Source of the DNA: Fragilaria radians
Taxonomy: Eukaryota; Bacillariophyta; Fragilariophyceae; Fragilariales; Fragilariaceae
Length of the DNA: 64,000 bases
Reading direction: 5' to 3'
Assembly: GCA_900642245.1 (NCBI GenBank)
Contig: CAAAJI010000022.1
Coordinates: forward strand, 228,405-292,404
The position numbers and the translations under genes are program-made. A model generated the notes under the pieces. It was given only the letters and a program-made list of their open reading frames with translations. It made no database searches and was not told where the DNA came from. Shown here piece after piece: positions 44,212 to 55,896 of this stretch (position 1 is its first letter; the number at the start of each line of letters is the position of its first letter).

Positions 44212-44590
44212 GAATCTGTTGCATCATCGCATGATACTGAAAAATGTTGCTTTCAACAAACCCTTTTTCTTGACCTTTGCCTTTTTTTCAAATACAATCC
44301 TAAAAGGCTTCGGAAGAATGACAATAGAGTTTTAGCTCAGAATCTGTTGCATCATCGCATGATACTGAAAAATGTTGCTTTCAACAAACCCTTTTTCTTG
44401 ACCTTTGCCTTTTTTCAAATACAATCCTAAAAGGCTTCGGAAGAATGACAATAGAGTTGTAGCTCAGAATCTGTTGCATCATCGCATGATACTGAAAAAT
44501 GTTGCTTTCAACAAACCCTTTTTCTTGACCTTTGCCTTCTTTTTCAAATACAATCCTAAAAGGCTTCGGAAGAATGAGAGTTTTAGCTCA
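44212..44590 (+). repeat. 127-bp tandem repeat, three copies
   Basis: Three near-identical units start at 44212, 44340 and 44467 (periods 128 and 127), with the last about 124 bp. Each opens GAATCTGTTGCATCATCGCA and includes ACAATCCTAAAAGGCTTCGG. Copies differ mainly in the length of a T-run (for example CTTTTTTTCA versus TTTTTCA) and a short internal deletion. The period is not a multiple of three, so long frames through it are repeat artefacts rather than genes. Confidence 0.9.
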
Positions 44591-45168
44591 GAATCACTTG
44601 TTCATATCCCAGCTACGTAAAAACTAGGTCATTTCCTAAAGATAGCTCACAAGTCCTTGTGACCCAGCACTCGCAACAGGTTTGAAAGTCTAATCCTGCA
44701 GTATTCCTTTAAACTGAGGGACTTTCTGTCAAGGCGTGATCTGGATGAATCAATCCAAAATTTTATACGATTACTAGTCTTCTGCGCTGTGTGCTCCCGC
44801 TATCCTCGGGATTCAAATAAAAGAAATGAAAGCATATTTCATAATGAACAAGAAACGCGAGGCTGCAAAATTCTAACATGGTGATAAAGCTTCAAAAGGG
44901 AAGATTAGATTTAATCCAAGAAGATAAACCACATTTTATGTTAGGAAATCAAAGAATTTTGTCTGCTATGATGGTATGCCAAACTACTGGTGTATGATTA
45001 ATTGAATATCATTTCTTTTCTAACATGAATTCACATTTGTTGGTTATCATCTGTGTTTTTTATTTCGATGAAATGCACAAGTTTTGTAGGGATAGTGTGT
45101 TGAAAACACAGTGGATCACAGTCCAATACAACACTTTTTCGCGCCAAAGAATCACTTGCTGTAACAAA
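44591..45168. other. Upstream region of the Maf-type gene
   Basis: About 580 bp following the tandem repeat. No features are recognised apart from possible 5' sequence of the downstream gene. Confidence 0.35.
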
Positions 45169-45948
45169 ATGAAAACTGCAATTATTTGTCTTCTTCTTCA
45201 TTGTACCGTACAAGGCGAAGCATTTCTTTCCAAATTTGGTTCCTGGGGTCTCGTATCTAACCAATCTCTACCTCTCCAAATGGCACTTATCGTTTCACAG
45301 CTTGAAGACTTAGGAATTAAAGTCCAAGTAATTCTTGCAAGTCAAAGTCCTCGACGTCGAGAAATCCTGGATATGATGGGATTGAAAGGGAAATATACAG
45401 TCTGCCCTTCACCGCTTGACGAATCCTTGTTACAGAAAAGCTTATCGAATGAAGATCCAAAAGTTTATACCCGACGACTAGCAGAGGAAAAGGCTAGAGC
45501 CTTGGCGGAAGAACTATCAGGTGAAGTCGTACTTCCTACGTTGGTTTTGGGGAGCGATACAATTGTTGATCTTGAAGGGAAAATACTAGAAAAGCCTTTG
45601 GATGCAGAAGCAGCAATACGTATGTTGCATCTTCTCTCTGGTCAGACTCATGAAGTTCACACAGGGGTCGCAATCTTTGGAGTGATGCGTCAGCCACCGT
45701 TCGTTCAAATGATATCATCCTTTACAGAAACTGCACAAGTCCAATTTGCAGTACTTACAGATGACGATATATCTTCTTATGTAAAAACTGGAGAGCCTAT
45801 GGATAAGGCTGGAGCATATGGAATACAAGGAATTGGAGGACAGCTAGTGACAAGTATTTCCGGAGATTTTTTCACAGTAATGGGCCTTCCAATGCATAGA
45901 ACAAGTGTTGAAATAACACGATCATTAAAAATATTGATAAACGCTTGA
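45169..45948 (+). CDS. Maf-type nucleotide pyrophosphatase
   Basis: The start at ATG 45169 gives 259 residues. Family motifs: VILASQSPRRREILDMMGL (N-terminal Maf signature), VLGSDTIVDLEGKILEKPLD (the catalytic Asp region), LSGQTHEVHTGVAI, GEPMDKAGAYGIQGIGGQLV and ISGDFFTVMGLP. Maf enzymes hydrolyse non-canonical nucleoside triphosphates and act as housecleaning factors. The chosen start gives MKTAIICLLLHCTVQGEAFL, a signal-like leader ending before a Phe, so organelle or secretory targeting is possible. The alternative start at 45280 (MALIVSQLEDLG) gives a cytosolic protein. The frame stays open upstream to 45025. Confidence 0.85.
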   Translation: MKTAIICLLLHCTVQGEAFLSKFGSWGLVSNQSLPLQMALIVSQLEDLGIKVQVILASQSPRRREILDMMGLKGKYTVCPSPLDESLLQKSLSNEDPKVYTRRLAEEKARALAEELSGEVVLPTLVLGSDTIVDLEGKILEKPLDAEAAIRMLHLLSGQTHEVHTGVAIFGVMRQPPFVQMISSFTETAQVQFAVLTDDDISSYVKTGEPMDKAGAYGIQGIGGQLVTSISGDFFTVMGLPMHRTSVEITRSLKILINA

Positions 45949-47606
45949 ACATGACCATGCTTACTCATTTTTGACCCGTTTCTAAACCTTAATTTTCAGG
46001 TTGTTAGAGGAAAGCACAATTGTCGTAAAATGTAAAAGGAAATATCAAACTGAACACCCTTGGATATTAACCTGAATTACGTTGAAACAGTGTCATCACC
46101 GCATAACATCCATGGTTCTAGCTGAGTTTATGACTTAACCAAAGTCATGGAACTTTTTACAGTTCCTTCGCACATTCACTCCATCGTCCATGGTTTTCTT
46201 CAACATCATCACAATTCCTTGCTTTTCTTTCAAAATGCCGGCTCCACTAAACCTTCAGGTAGCGCTGTAACCTTTTCATTTTCTCGTGATTCTGTGGAGA
46301 AAGCAATACATCAATTGACGTATCTTTTACATATGCTGCACAATAGCGATGGTCATCCACATTCTTGTTTTCTTAGCCGAAGTAATGGCTAGGTAATGCC
46401 TGCTGGTTTAATGTTCATCATTTGTTGCATTATTCATTTTATTGAATTTCTTTCCTGTAACATCTTTTCATTGGTGCTGCATCGTCTAGTGCCTTATTAG
46501 ACTGCCTTGCTCCAAAATTACAGTTCAAAAGTCCCAATACAATAAAACGCTTATAGATGAACGATAGTGATCATCATGTGGGGAGATCGTGACATTCTGG
46601 AGAGGCATTGAATATTCTTTTGTCAGAGGCATAAGTTGCAGCTTTGTAGAAATATCTTGGTGCTTTTTTATTATCACACATTTGGCTCTTCCTGATGTCA
46701 CAGTTTGCTTCAAGATTTTAATTTGCTTCTTATTCTTAGCAACTAGAGTTGTCAGAGAAAATGTTAATAACAATGACACACGTGCAAGAATTTTCAACAT
46801 CCTGTGAAAGTTAGTATACTTAAAATTCATAACAAAGTCACCCTATGAAAAGATGCAACAAAGAGAAAAAAATAAGTTTTTGATCAGGTTAGTCAGCCTT
46901 CCCTCCTGTTCAGATGGCTTGAACTCAAAATTGAATAATGAGCCATACGTACATCCACTACAATTGCAGGTAAAGTGTTTCTTCAGTAGTGAAGGAAATA
47001 ACTTCTCTTTCCTGTTTATTCTGCTGGAAGTGAATCTTGTCATTCAAAGTACAGATGACTTCTATGCGGCTATTGCAATAAAGTCATTTCAAATGTCTTA
47101 AATGGACAAGAAATTACATCATACGAAACCAGATTTCATCTAGATCCAAGATGTAACCAAATTCTTATCATGGAACATTTCCAATTCTCCTCAGAAAGTC
47201 AAGGGCCTTGATCGTGCTGTAAGATTCGAAAAAAATTGACTTTTGATAATCTAAACTCTTTTAAAATTAGCTTCTCTCAACTCCTCGTAGATGCTAATTG
47301 CTCTTTAACTTTGATTCCAGATATCAATTGTGCAAAATTCTAACATGGAGGTCTATTTTTAACTTGCTTTCAAAGTCATCATCAGTAGGGATTATTCTGC
47401 TCTCAACACTTGAGAATATAAATTTCATTCTAACTTTGCCTATGGACTCCAAAAATTAATGTGAAAGACAGACATGTATGTAGTATATAGTATATAGATC
47501 ACAGAAAAGGATATGGAATCTGGAATCAATGAGTTGATGGCAAAGAAGACGACGGTAATTAAACCTACCGAATCATGCATAATTAATCTTAAGTGGAACT
47601 TGCACA
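45949..47606. other. Intergenic region with two doubtful small frames
   Basis: A plus frame at 46147-46392 (81 residues, MELFTVPSHIHSIVHGFL...) and a minus frame at 46525-46800 with a signal-like start (MLKILARVSLLLTFSLTTLV) are the only candidates. Neither belongs to a family I recognise and neither has a clear splice partner, so they are not annotated as genes. Confidence 0.35.
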
Positions 47607-49133
47607 ATGTCGACATCCAATGATTGGAAAACAACTGTCACACAAGCATACCGTTCGTCTGAGGTTAGGGAAATCGCTCAGGTTTTGGCATCCCTGGAAC
47701 CTGGAGCGACTTCGGAATCTAAACTTATGTTGGCTATGCGATTTGAGGATACTATTTTTTCAGGGGCGACCTCTCTCGCAGATTATCGGAAGAAATTGGC
47801 AAAACGTCTGAAGAAACTACAAAAGAATTACAAGCCACCAGTTGGAGTCAATAATTCGGCATCCAACTTGGAACATCGTCTACTTTCATTGAAGCTGAAG
47901 TATGGAGACTCACTTGCTTATATACATAAAAATTCTGCGTTGGCTGTTGCTGTCATGAAAGAAAGAAGTGGTAGCGAACGAGCGAAACTTTTGCAGCAGC
48001 ATATCGACAATGCCCGCATCTGGTCTAATCAATTGGGTGTCCTAACTGTCAAAGATTCGAAACCTGCGACTTCCAACTTGACAGAAAGTGAAGTAGATCG
48101 ACTTCAGAGTCATTTGGAGCAAAGAATCGATAACATTCGATCTCATGTTGTAAAGTTGATTGAACCTGATTTGTTTTTACAAGAAAGATTGGAGGAACTG
48201 GAGTCCAAAAGAGGGGATGTCGCTGCATCTCAGTCACTCTCTACTATGCTTACCCAAGCCCTGAAATCTCAATCTGAGGATTCATGGATTCAACATTCGG
48301 ATCCGGTTACGACACTAAATGAGTATCTAGATAAAATCATGGCCATAGTACCGCCTCCATCTAAGGATCCTAGGTCCAAGAGTAAGGCAGCGTTATCTCA
48401 TCTCGAGGCTTTACGTGGCGCATCGCAGGTATTACTCATGTACATGATGTTGTCAGACCCCTGTGCCGTTGAAGTTCCAAAAAATGTACTCTGTAAATGC
48501 CATTCCAGAGCTGGACAAGCCACAGCCTTTTTGAAAGAGGAACTGCCATCCATCGTTCATGTGGAAGATGACAATCGTTCTAAAACTATTGTGATTGAAG
48601 ATCTTTGGAACAAAGTTATGGAACTGCCACCAGTATATGATGATCACGATCACGATCCCTTATTGAATCCAAGAGACGGTCCTCCACCAGCCAAAAAGCT
48701 CCGTTCTACTACCATACGGAGTCGGATTTTGTTGACACCAGGAAGACCGTGTCCTACCAATTTATTGCCGGCCTTGAAACGTAAGGGTGCCAAGCTCATC
48801 CAGCCCTCTCCTAGTATTACCTACCTGAACCTCAACTTTGACGCATTTGATATGACAATATACTTCGTCCCCCTGGTAGTTGAAATTCAAGTCAATAAAG
48901 CACGTATATCCGACTCTTTGACGAATAAGTTACGATCATCCCATTTACAGGATCGGATCGCGTACGCAGCAGCAAGGGCAACACACATCCTACGAACATG
49001 TTTCACAAGAGGAATTACCAAGGCAAGGACAGAATTTGAGATTGAAATCTCGGAAGCGACATCACTTCTCCACTTTTTGCAACTTGCTCGTGCCACCTAT
49101 ACTCCAGATTGGAAAGATATTGAATTAGAGTGA
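47607..49133 (+). CDS. KIX-domain protein, possible Mediator Med15-like
   Basis: This is a single frame of 508 residues. The N-terminal 80 residues resemble a KIX fold as found in Med15: EVREIAQVLASLEPGATSES, then LAMRFEDTIFSGATSLADYR and KKLAKRLKKLQKNYKPP. The rest is helical without known motifs. It includes EQRIDNIRSHVVKLIEP and a C-terminal part with DRIAYAAARATHILRTCFTR. KIX domains bind activation domains of transcription factors (family knowledge). I give the Med15 link as moderate; the C-terminal half was not matched. It is convergent with the uS5 gene, 512 bp apart. Confidence 0.6.
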   Translation: MSTSNDWKTTVTQAYRSSEVREIAQVLASLEPGATSESKLMLAMRFEDTIFSGATSLADYRKKLAKRLKKLQKNYKPPVGVNNSASNLEHRLLSLKLKYGDSLAYIHKNSALAVAVMKERSGSERAKLLQQHIDNARIWSNQLGVLTVKDSKPATSNLTESEVDRLQSHLEQRIDNIRSHVVKLIEPDLFLQERLEELESKRGDVAASQSLSTMLTQALKSQSEDSWIQHSDPVTTLNEYLDKIMAIVPPPSKDPRSKSKAALSHLEALRGASQVLLMYMMLSDPCAVEVPKNVLCKCHSRAGQATAFLKEELPSIVHVEDDNRSKTIVIEDLWNKVMELPPVYDDHDHDPLLNPRDGPPPAKKLRSTTIRSRILLTPGRPCPTNLLPALKRKGAKLIQPSPSITYLNLNFDAFDMTIYFVPLVVEIQVNKARISDSLTNKLRSSHLQDRIAYAAARATHILRTCFTRGITKARTEFEIEISEATSLLHFLQLARATYTPDWKDIELE

Positions 49134-49645
49134 TTATTTTTACTGTGTATAGAGTAAGGATGAAGGGGAACGGGCCTACTATTTTTTGTAACAAAATGAC
49201 GTGTAGAAGCTCATCAGTGTAAAATTTGGAAAAGCCTTCCTATAACAAGAAGTATAATCGATTCGAGACATAATTAAAAAAAACAAATAATGCTATCGTA
49301 ATATCTATAAAGTGTGGACACCCATGGATTAGAACAAATATCAATTTTGATGTTTTGCGGCTCAATCGAAGAGAGCCCACCATTGTATGAGTCAATTGAT
49401 GTCATCGATTCGAGAGCAGATTATATCTCTCGAAATAAATTTGCCATTCTGAAGACTATTCTTGAGATTGTGTGGGTAATTACGAAAACCTCCAAAACAA
49501 TGCACATTTGGCTTCTCTTTGCTTCATGGTCTCAATTCAAAATATAAAATACTTTTCGTTAAAGTTCTAGTACGCATTACTATCGACAAATTATGTATGC
49601 ATATGAGCTATTAATCGGACGGCATATGTATTCAGCATAATGTGA
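49134..49645. other. Convergent intergenic region
   Basis: 512 bp between the 3' ends of the KIX protein and uS5 genes. No feature is recognised. Confidence 0.5.
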
Positions 49646-50856
49646 CTAAATATTCAATCGCCTCATTCTCTGCAATGTCATCAAGCGCTTGCCACGTTTC
49701 ATGGCAACTTCTTCAAGAGATTCATGCATTGTCAGAGCTTTAAATGTCGCATAGACTACGTTGTAACAATTTCGGTTTCCGTGTGCTTTCGCGGTACAAT
49801 CCGCGATTCCAAAATACTTCAAGATTTCACAAATCAAAGGATTTCCATGAAGGCCATAGCCTGGAGGTACAGCTAGAAGAGTAACCTTGCAGGAGTTGTG
49901 CTTTCCTGCTAGGTCTGTAGTCAGAGCACAACCAGCATACCGCTCGACGAAGAAAATATTGCGACGAGACTGACGAATTGCCAATTTTGTGGCGTCTGGT
50001 GCCGATTGGGCCTTTCCTAGTCCGAATCCAGCACATCCGTTGGCATTTCCGCCCACGACTAAGGAGCGAAAGCTCTGTTGTCTGCCTCCACGGCGAGTTG
50101 TGCTAACCGAACCAACCTTCACAACCAAAGTACCCCTTGATTAAAGAGTGAGTTTTAAGACAAATAAAAGATTGATGATCTTGTACAGAAAGATAACGGT
50201 GAAGAGAAGAAGAGGCTGCACAATACGTACCAAGTTCCATAAGCCAAACGATTTGGATCTAAAGGTTCTCCATCTTCATCGAGCTGAGAATTACCATCTT
50301 CGCCTACATTTTTAACGTACTGTGACTCGCTTTCAGCCAGACTGTGTTCGCTATAAGCAGCAAGTCGCTTTTTTTCCAAAAAGTCATCGACATCAATTTC
50401 AAATTGATTTCGATCTTCCTCGTCCCATTGCTCCAACCCAAGTGCTCTTCTCTGACCCTGAAGATGCTCCAAGGATCCTTCTTCTGCCGTCATAAAATCT
50501 GCCATTCTCAAGTGTTCCTCAACACTTACTCCACCTCCCAATCGCTGCTGACGCTCTTTTTCCTTGATGCTTTCTTCCAACCAATCTTGAAAATCATCTT
50601 CTACAGAATTTTCATCTTTGACCTTGTTAGGTGCGTTTGCCAAAGCGTTAGGATGCATTAAATGCATTCCTTTAGGAACAATTGGACGGTATAAAGCATT
50701 GGGTCGTCTTCGAGGTTGAAAGGAACCCGATGAAAATAAGCGATGGCTAGATAATCGCAAGGTAAACGCAGAAGACGACCGAATCATGCTCATTGACACA
50801 AACAAAGAAACGTGAGGTTTACAAGTCTTCACAACATACTGGATCATCCGGTACAT
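49646..50856 (-). CDS. Mitochondrial ribosomal protein uS5
   Basis: Two exons are inferred: 50231-50856 and 49646-50135 (95-bp intron), giving 371 residues. The join restores LAYGTW-GTLVVKVGSVSTTR. Exon 2 carries the uS5 core: RRGGRQQSFRSLVVGGNANG, CAGFGLGKAQSAPDATKLAI and the C-terminal domain with AVPPGYGLHGNPLICEILKY, IADCTAKAHGN and NVVYATFKALTMH. Exon 1 begins with a Ser/Arg-rich leader typical of mitochondrial import; Met24 (50787, MIRSSSAFTLRLSSHRLF) is an equally likely start. An acidic spacer separates leader and core. uS5 is part of the small subunit near the decoding site (family knowledge). Confidence 0.85.
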
Positions 50857-50953
50857 CGAAACCCCTATGATAGCACGGGATTGGGATAACCATACTAGGC
50901 CAATGTCAACACTAGACCAAGATAATTTTCAAGGAATTTTTTATACATGACTA

Positions 50954-51370
50954 NNNNNNNNNNNNNNNNNNNNNNNNNNNNNNNNNNNNNNNNNNNNNNN
51001 NNNNNNNNNNNNNNNNNNNNNNNNNNNNNNNNNNNNNNNNNNNNNNNNNNNNNNNNNNNNNNNNNNNNNNNNNNNNNNNNNNNNNNNNNNNNNNNNNNNN
51101 NNNNNNNNNNNNNNNNNNNNNNNNNNNNNNNNNNNNNNNNNNNNNNNNNNNNNNNNNNNNNNNNNNNNNNNNNNNNNNNNNNNNNNNNNNNNNNNNNNNN
51201 NNNNNNNNNNNNNNNNNNNNNNNNNNNNNNNNNNNNNNNNNNNNNNNNNNNNNNNNNNNNNNNNNNNNNNNNNNNNNNNNNNNNNNNNNNNNNNNNNNNN
51301 NNNNNNNNNNNNNNNNNNNNNNNNNNNNNNNNNNNNNNNNNNNNNNNNNNNNNNNNNNNNNNNNNNNNNN
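50954..51370. other. Assembly gap (417 N)
   Basis: A run of 417 Ns just upstream of the uS5 gene. The flanks hold no coding sequence I recognise. Confidence 0.95.
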
Positions 51371-51999
51371 CAATGGCAAAATTTGAAACATGAAATGGAA
51401 TGTGTAAGAAAACAGATTTCAAATAGCCACTTACGGCGGAAAAAACCAATCGTACTTGAAAAACTTGCATGGATTGCTGGTAAGAATGATAATCATGGTT
51501 CATTCTCATCAAGTGTCCGAATTTTTAAACATGATTTCCTTTGCCGTGTTCCTCCTAGAAAATTCTATGCACAATAGAATGGTTAAGAGTGCACTGATGC
51601 ATGTTAAGGATCTCCATAATAGCAATCGTCAAAATGTATTTAATTAATTGAATACATCGCTTAGGGTTTAGTTCTTACCTTCATAATAACTTGAAAACCT
51701 ATTTTAAGATAAATTACCAAGTCTGTCATGATTTTCTCTAAATCTCTAGTTTGTGGAGGAACACTTATGCCAGAAAAGCATTTGTGACAACAAAATCAAA
51801 GCAAAAGTCTTAAGGATGCGCATCTAGCTCATCCTATAGTGTGATGGTGTCTGTTCCTTGGAGAATAAGAATCCAGTGGATGTCTCTGAAAGGACAAGCA
51901 AATGCTATTCTCATGCTTTCCATGTTGAATCAGCAAACGTTGCTACTAAATCAAATTTGTAGTCAATTCCCAGCTTCTTGCATAGTCACTGTTTATGAT
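51371..51999. other. Intergenic, nothing recognised
   Basis: About 630 bp between the gap and a copia remnant. No motif is seen. Confidence 0.4.
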
Positions 52000-52960
52000 C
52001 TGAATAAGGCCTAATCTGGATAGAACGAAGGAAAGCTCTCGGTAGCTTCCCTTTCACGAAGCGTCCATCGAGGGTCATCAGTAGAAGCTTCACCAAAAAT
52101 TTCTCAACGGGCTTTTCTACCACCTCCGACTAAGATTTTTGTGGAGTCATTTTCTTCAATAAAACGAATTTGATTTATGCATTCCATTTGCGGCATTTTA
52201 TGGATACTCTGATACCTGCTTTCAATATTTGATTCGGTTCTCCAGTCGCACCGATCCTATTGATTCTTACCACAATGAGGAGCCTGACTTAAAAAACGTC
52301 AATATCATAAAAAAATAACAAATGAAGTTGATTTTTGTCGTCTCCAATATGACAACATACTTGGCTTCACTACATGAAAGAGTCAACCCTTTTTGACCAC
52401 GCAAAAAGATAACATTAGTAGTTCTTTTGTTAAGCTAGAAACAGCAATTCTTGTTTTTTCTTAATGCATAGACCAGTTATTATTACAAAAGCCATAAAAT
52501 TCCATGCGTCATGTTTGGTTATCGGTTACACTTTCAGACGGAATATGTTGCTTTCAGGAGCACACTCAATACCCATTATTGCGCCTTCCATAAAGTTTGA
52601 AATTTCTCTAAAGACATTTATGATGTCAGATCTTTGATAAAAGTTTTGTGGTAAAGTAATATCTGGACTTCTGAGCGGTATCTTGAAAGCCTAGTTGGGT
52701 TCATCCATTCCATTTCATGATCATACCTCATTATCTTGAATCTTTGAAACCGTAAAGTCTTATACACTATATAATCCTGGATTTCTTCCTCATCTTTTCC
52801 TTTTTTTAGAGATGGTTGCATGATTAGCCTTTACCTTCTGATCATTTTCAACAATTCAACCCAATAAATATCAACGAGACTTTCTTCGACCTTCAAATTA
52901 AAGACATGATTTGATTCCTTTACCAATAACGAAGTTAATGGTACCTCCTTTATCCAGAGG
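52000..52960 (-). pseudogene. Decayed Ty1/copia RT-RNase H remnant
   Basis: Minus-strand fragments, from high to low coordinates: YRSEVQILLYHK near 52665, QRSDIINVFREISNFMEGAI near 52600, and RGQKGLTLSCSEAKYVVILE near 52380, which is a degraded form of the copia RNase H motif (GQKGVTLSSSEAEYVA type). Later pieces near 52200 fit the RNase H end. Frameshifts and stops make it non-functional. No LTRs were recognised. Confidence 0.65.
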
Positions 52961-55896
52961 CACGGAGCAGGCTCACTTTCTGTAAATCTAATAGTTTATG
53001 GAGCTTGAAGTAGCTTTGCATAAAGCAATCCAGCATTTTATGTTAGAAACTAATTTTATTCTTAAATAGGATGCAACTTTCTGAGCTTGAAGTCATACTA
53101 GGAGGAAACATCCATTTAGATTCCTACTTGTAAATCTACTTGTGATCATCCCCTTGAGTCTCAATACTTTTTTGAGTACATTACAAAATATTGAAAAGGT
53201 TGAACCAGAGCTCTAATGCATATTTAATCTCCTTTAAACTAATCTCCAAGGAAGAAACGTTGATTTACTCTACTTTACACTTAGGAATTCCAGTTATGGT
53301 TGCAGTCATTGGCTTTCCATTTCCATCTGCGATCGCTTCATTGATGGCTTTTATCATTTTACAACCCTATTATTCAAGGTCTCTGCTATCACAAATCGAA
53401 ATTGCATTTGTAAGTTTTTTCCATTTTAAGAAGAGTCAAAGTTCCGTCAGTCGTTACTCGTTGTCTTGTTATTGCTGTTTAGATGGTCTTCCGTCTTGAC
53501 GTTTGTTCATTCTTCCTTCATGTATCCGAGGTAATGAGTGCAATATATTGTAGCGGAGATGTTACTTATCACCATACTGATTCCTGTTTTTGCACTCACT
53601 AGCTTTATTTCCAGGCCGCGCCTTCGACATTTTCCTATAAACTGACCACTAAATCATGCCTAACTTTCCAATGTTTTATCTTTTCCTTTTAGAGACCAAC
53701 ATGAAGTTCATTCAAATTAAAGATTCAACTAACGCAAACTCATCAGTAGTAACTGGTTGGTCTTTATCCCCAATACGTTTCTTCATTATCACAGGTTGTC
53801 ATTCCTTTTCCAATGTTGAATTCCTAAATGTTGAATCATGAAAAGCCTCTGGGTTATAATTCTTCCTAAACACTGCCTATGCTGCTATCGAACTTCGCCA
53901 TAGACAGAGTTGAGATTGGCCCAAACTTGTCTTTAAGCCTTCAACATGAAATAGCTGCATTGCAGACTATACAGTCCTAACTTTTGCAGCCCTGATTCAA
54001 ATTAAGAGTATTCTCCCCCTTGTCGCTAGTCTTAACACCAAAAGATAAAGCAATTTCTGTCTTAAGTGCGTAATCTTGAATTTTCTTTTCCTTCATCAAA
54101 TCTTCATTATTTTCACCGGATCCGGGATTAGGCTAACAATACATCCTGAACATAAAACCTTCTGGCTTTAGACATAGATTGCTCACTCCGTGTTTAAAAA
54201 ACGACACTGTTCGGATCCAGTATAGTGTATAAATAGCGTCTGAAAATCGATTTAATTAACGTGACCATTCAGGAGGCAAATGTCATATGCGGAACTTTCA
54301 GAACACCAAACAATAGAATTGAGCACAAATCACTAATGTAACTAAGGTAGACTATACATGAATAATTTGATTGATTCTCATGACACCTAAAACTATGGTT
54401 TAAAAGAAGTTTGCATCTTTGCTCCAGACATACCACCGTGCCAGCACAACTAAATTTCAAAATATATTTTGCTACTATACTTCACCAATTTGTGTCCTTT
54501 CTTTCCTGTAGCATCAAAATGAATACTCCATGAATAAAAAAGTCAACATTCAATTAGCTTAATTACCAGGGAAACACAAACATGCTTATTTCTCAGCAGA
54601 CTAATGTGTGAACTATAAAGCTATCAATATTTAATGGATGGACGTAATTAAGATCTCTGTCTTTGTTGAAGAATCAACCTCTCATTGTACTAATCAACGA
54701 TCTATGTTTTCATGACGGGAAACTTATATGAAATCACATAAAATTTGTGATAATTGTGTTCGCATTCACGGTATGATAAGTATAATAAATTCTAATGCAT
54801 TTGCAGCAATTGATATGAAGATAACATAAAAGTATCTCTTTACTTAACGATATGACGATAACATAAAAATATCTCTTTACTTAACGACATGAACACTCCA
54901 AAAAAGTTTCCATAGACAGTGCTTTCTTGAAGCTTATCAAGGTGATGCAGCATTCGGGATCACGAAATAATTTTGAAACTTTAGTGTTTTGAGGGCCAAG
55001 TGTAAGTGTTGAGAGTTATTCTGAGAACAAAATTCATGGTGTGTTTCCGGAACGGAAATGATGAATTAGTATAGGTAACTTAGTGATTCTTAGCAGAATA
55101 GGAGAAGAAATTTTATGTGGGAAATTCGCAAATTCTGGTAGATTCGACAAAAATGTCACCGGTCTCTACTTCAGTCATGCAATCAAATGTTGTTTATCTT
55201 TTTTCATACTTCTCAGTCCGTTTGAAGAAGATAACGGACATCCTTTTCCGTTTTCAATGCCCTATTGGGAGGCTTGGTTTCAATTCGATTGTAGTAAATA
55301 ATTATCAGGAAAATATGTTGAATCTTTCTTCAAATTGCAACCCCCGCCCCACTGTCCTTTCAGAATGTCTCCTAACATCTCACTAGAAGAAAGTAACTTC
55401 GTTATTAAGAAGGTATAACGAGCGTGCAAAGTCGGATTTACAACCCAAGCCCCTAGTAGTTCTCATAATTAACTAGAAGACAGATGACTCAACGGCAAAG
55501 GTTGATATCAAAAGACGGAGTATGTATTCTTGGGAAAAATCTTGCAAGGGCAGAAAACTGAAGATCATTTCTGATTAACGGATTTGGTGGCTATTTTCGT
55601 CCACTAAAAATTGTGTATTCAATCACATGGCCAATTTCGTTGCTTATTTGGTAAAGTACCTCTCTGAATAAGATCCAATTGAGAACAAAGTGTCATTCCT
55701 TCTATTTAATTGGAGAATAGAAATCGATGCAACCAGACCGGCTTTTCACTATCCCATACATTAATCTATTGAACTCAGTATTATAAAATGGTTGTCTCTA
55801 CTCTGTTGAACCTTAATATGAAATCAAATCGATCAACACAGTCTATCGATTCTTTTCAATTTTTTTGGTAGCGACATTGCAGATTGTGTTACACAC
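52961..55896. other. Gene-poor region
   Basis: No gene is recognised over about 2.9 kb. A short 37-bp direct duplication occurs at 54820-54893. The upstream region of the cyclin gene is at the right end. Parts may be old repeat sequence. Confidence 0.4.
54820..54893 (+). repeat. 37-bp direct duplication
   Basis: Two adjacent copies with period 37: the unit includes GATAACATAAAA, then TATCTCTTTACTTAACGA. The copies differ at a few bases. Confidence 0.75.

Noticed and set aside
44203..44620. Two overlapping repetitive frames
   Set aside because: They arise from the 127-bp tandem repeat, whose period shifts frame between copies.
46147..46830. Two small frames (81 and about 90 residues), one with a signal-like start
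   Set aside because: No family match, no splice support and no conserved motif; could be chance frames.
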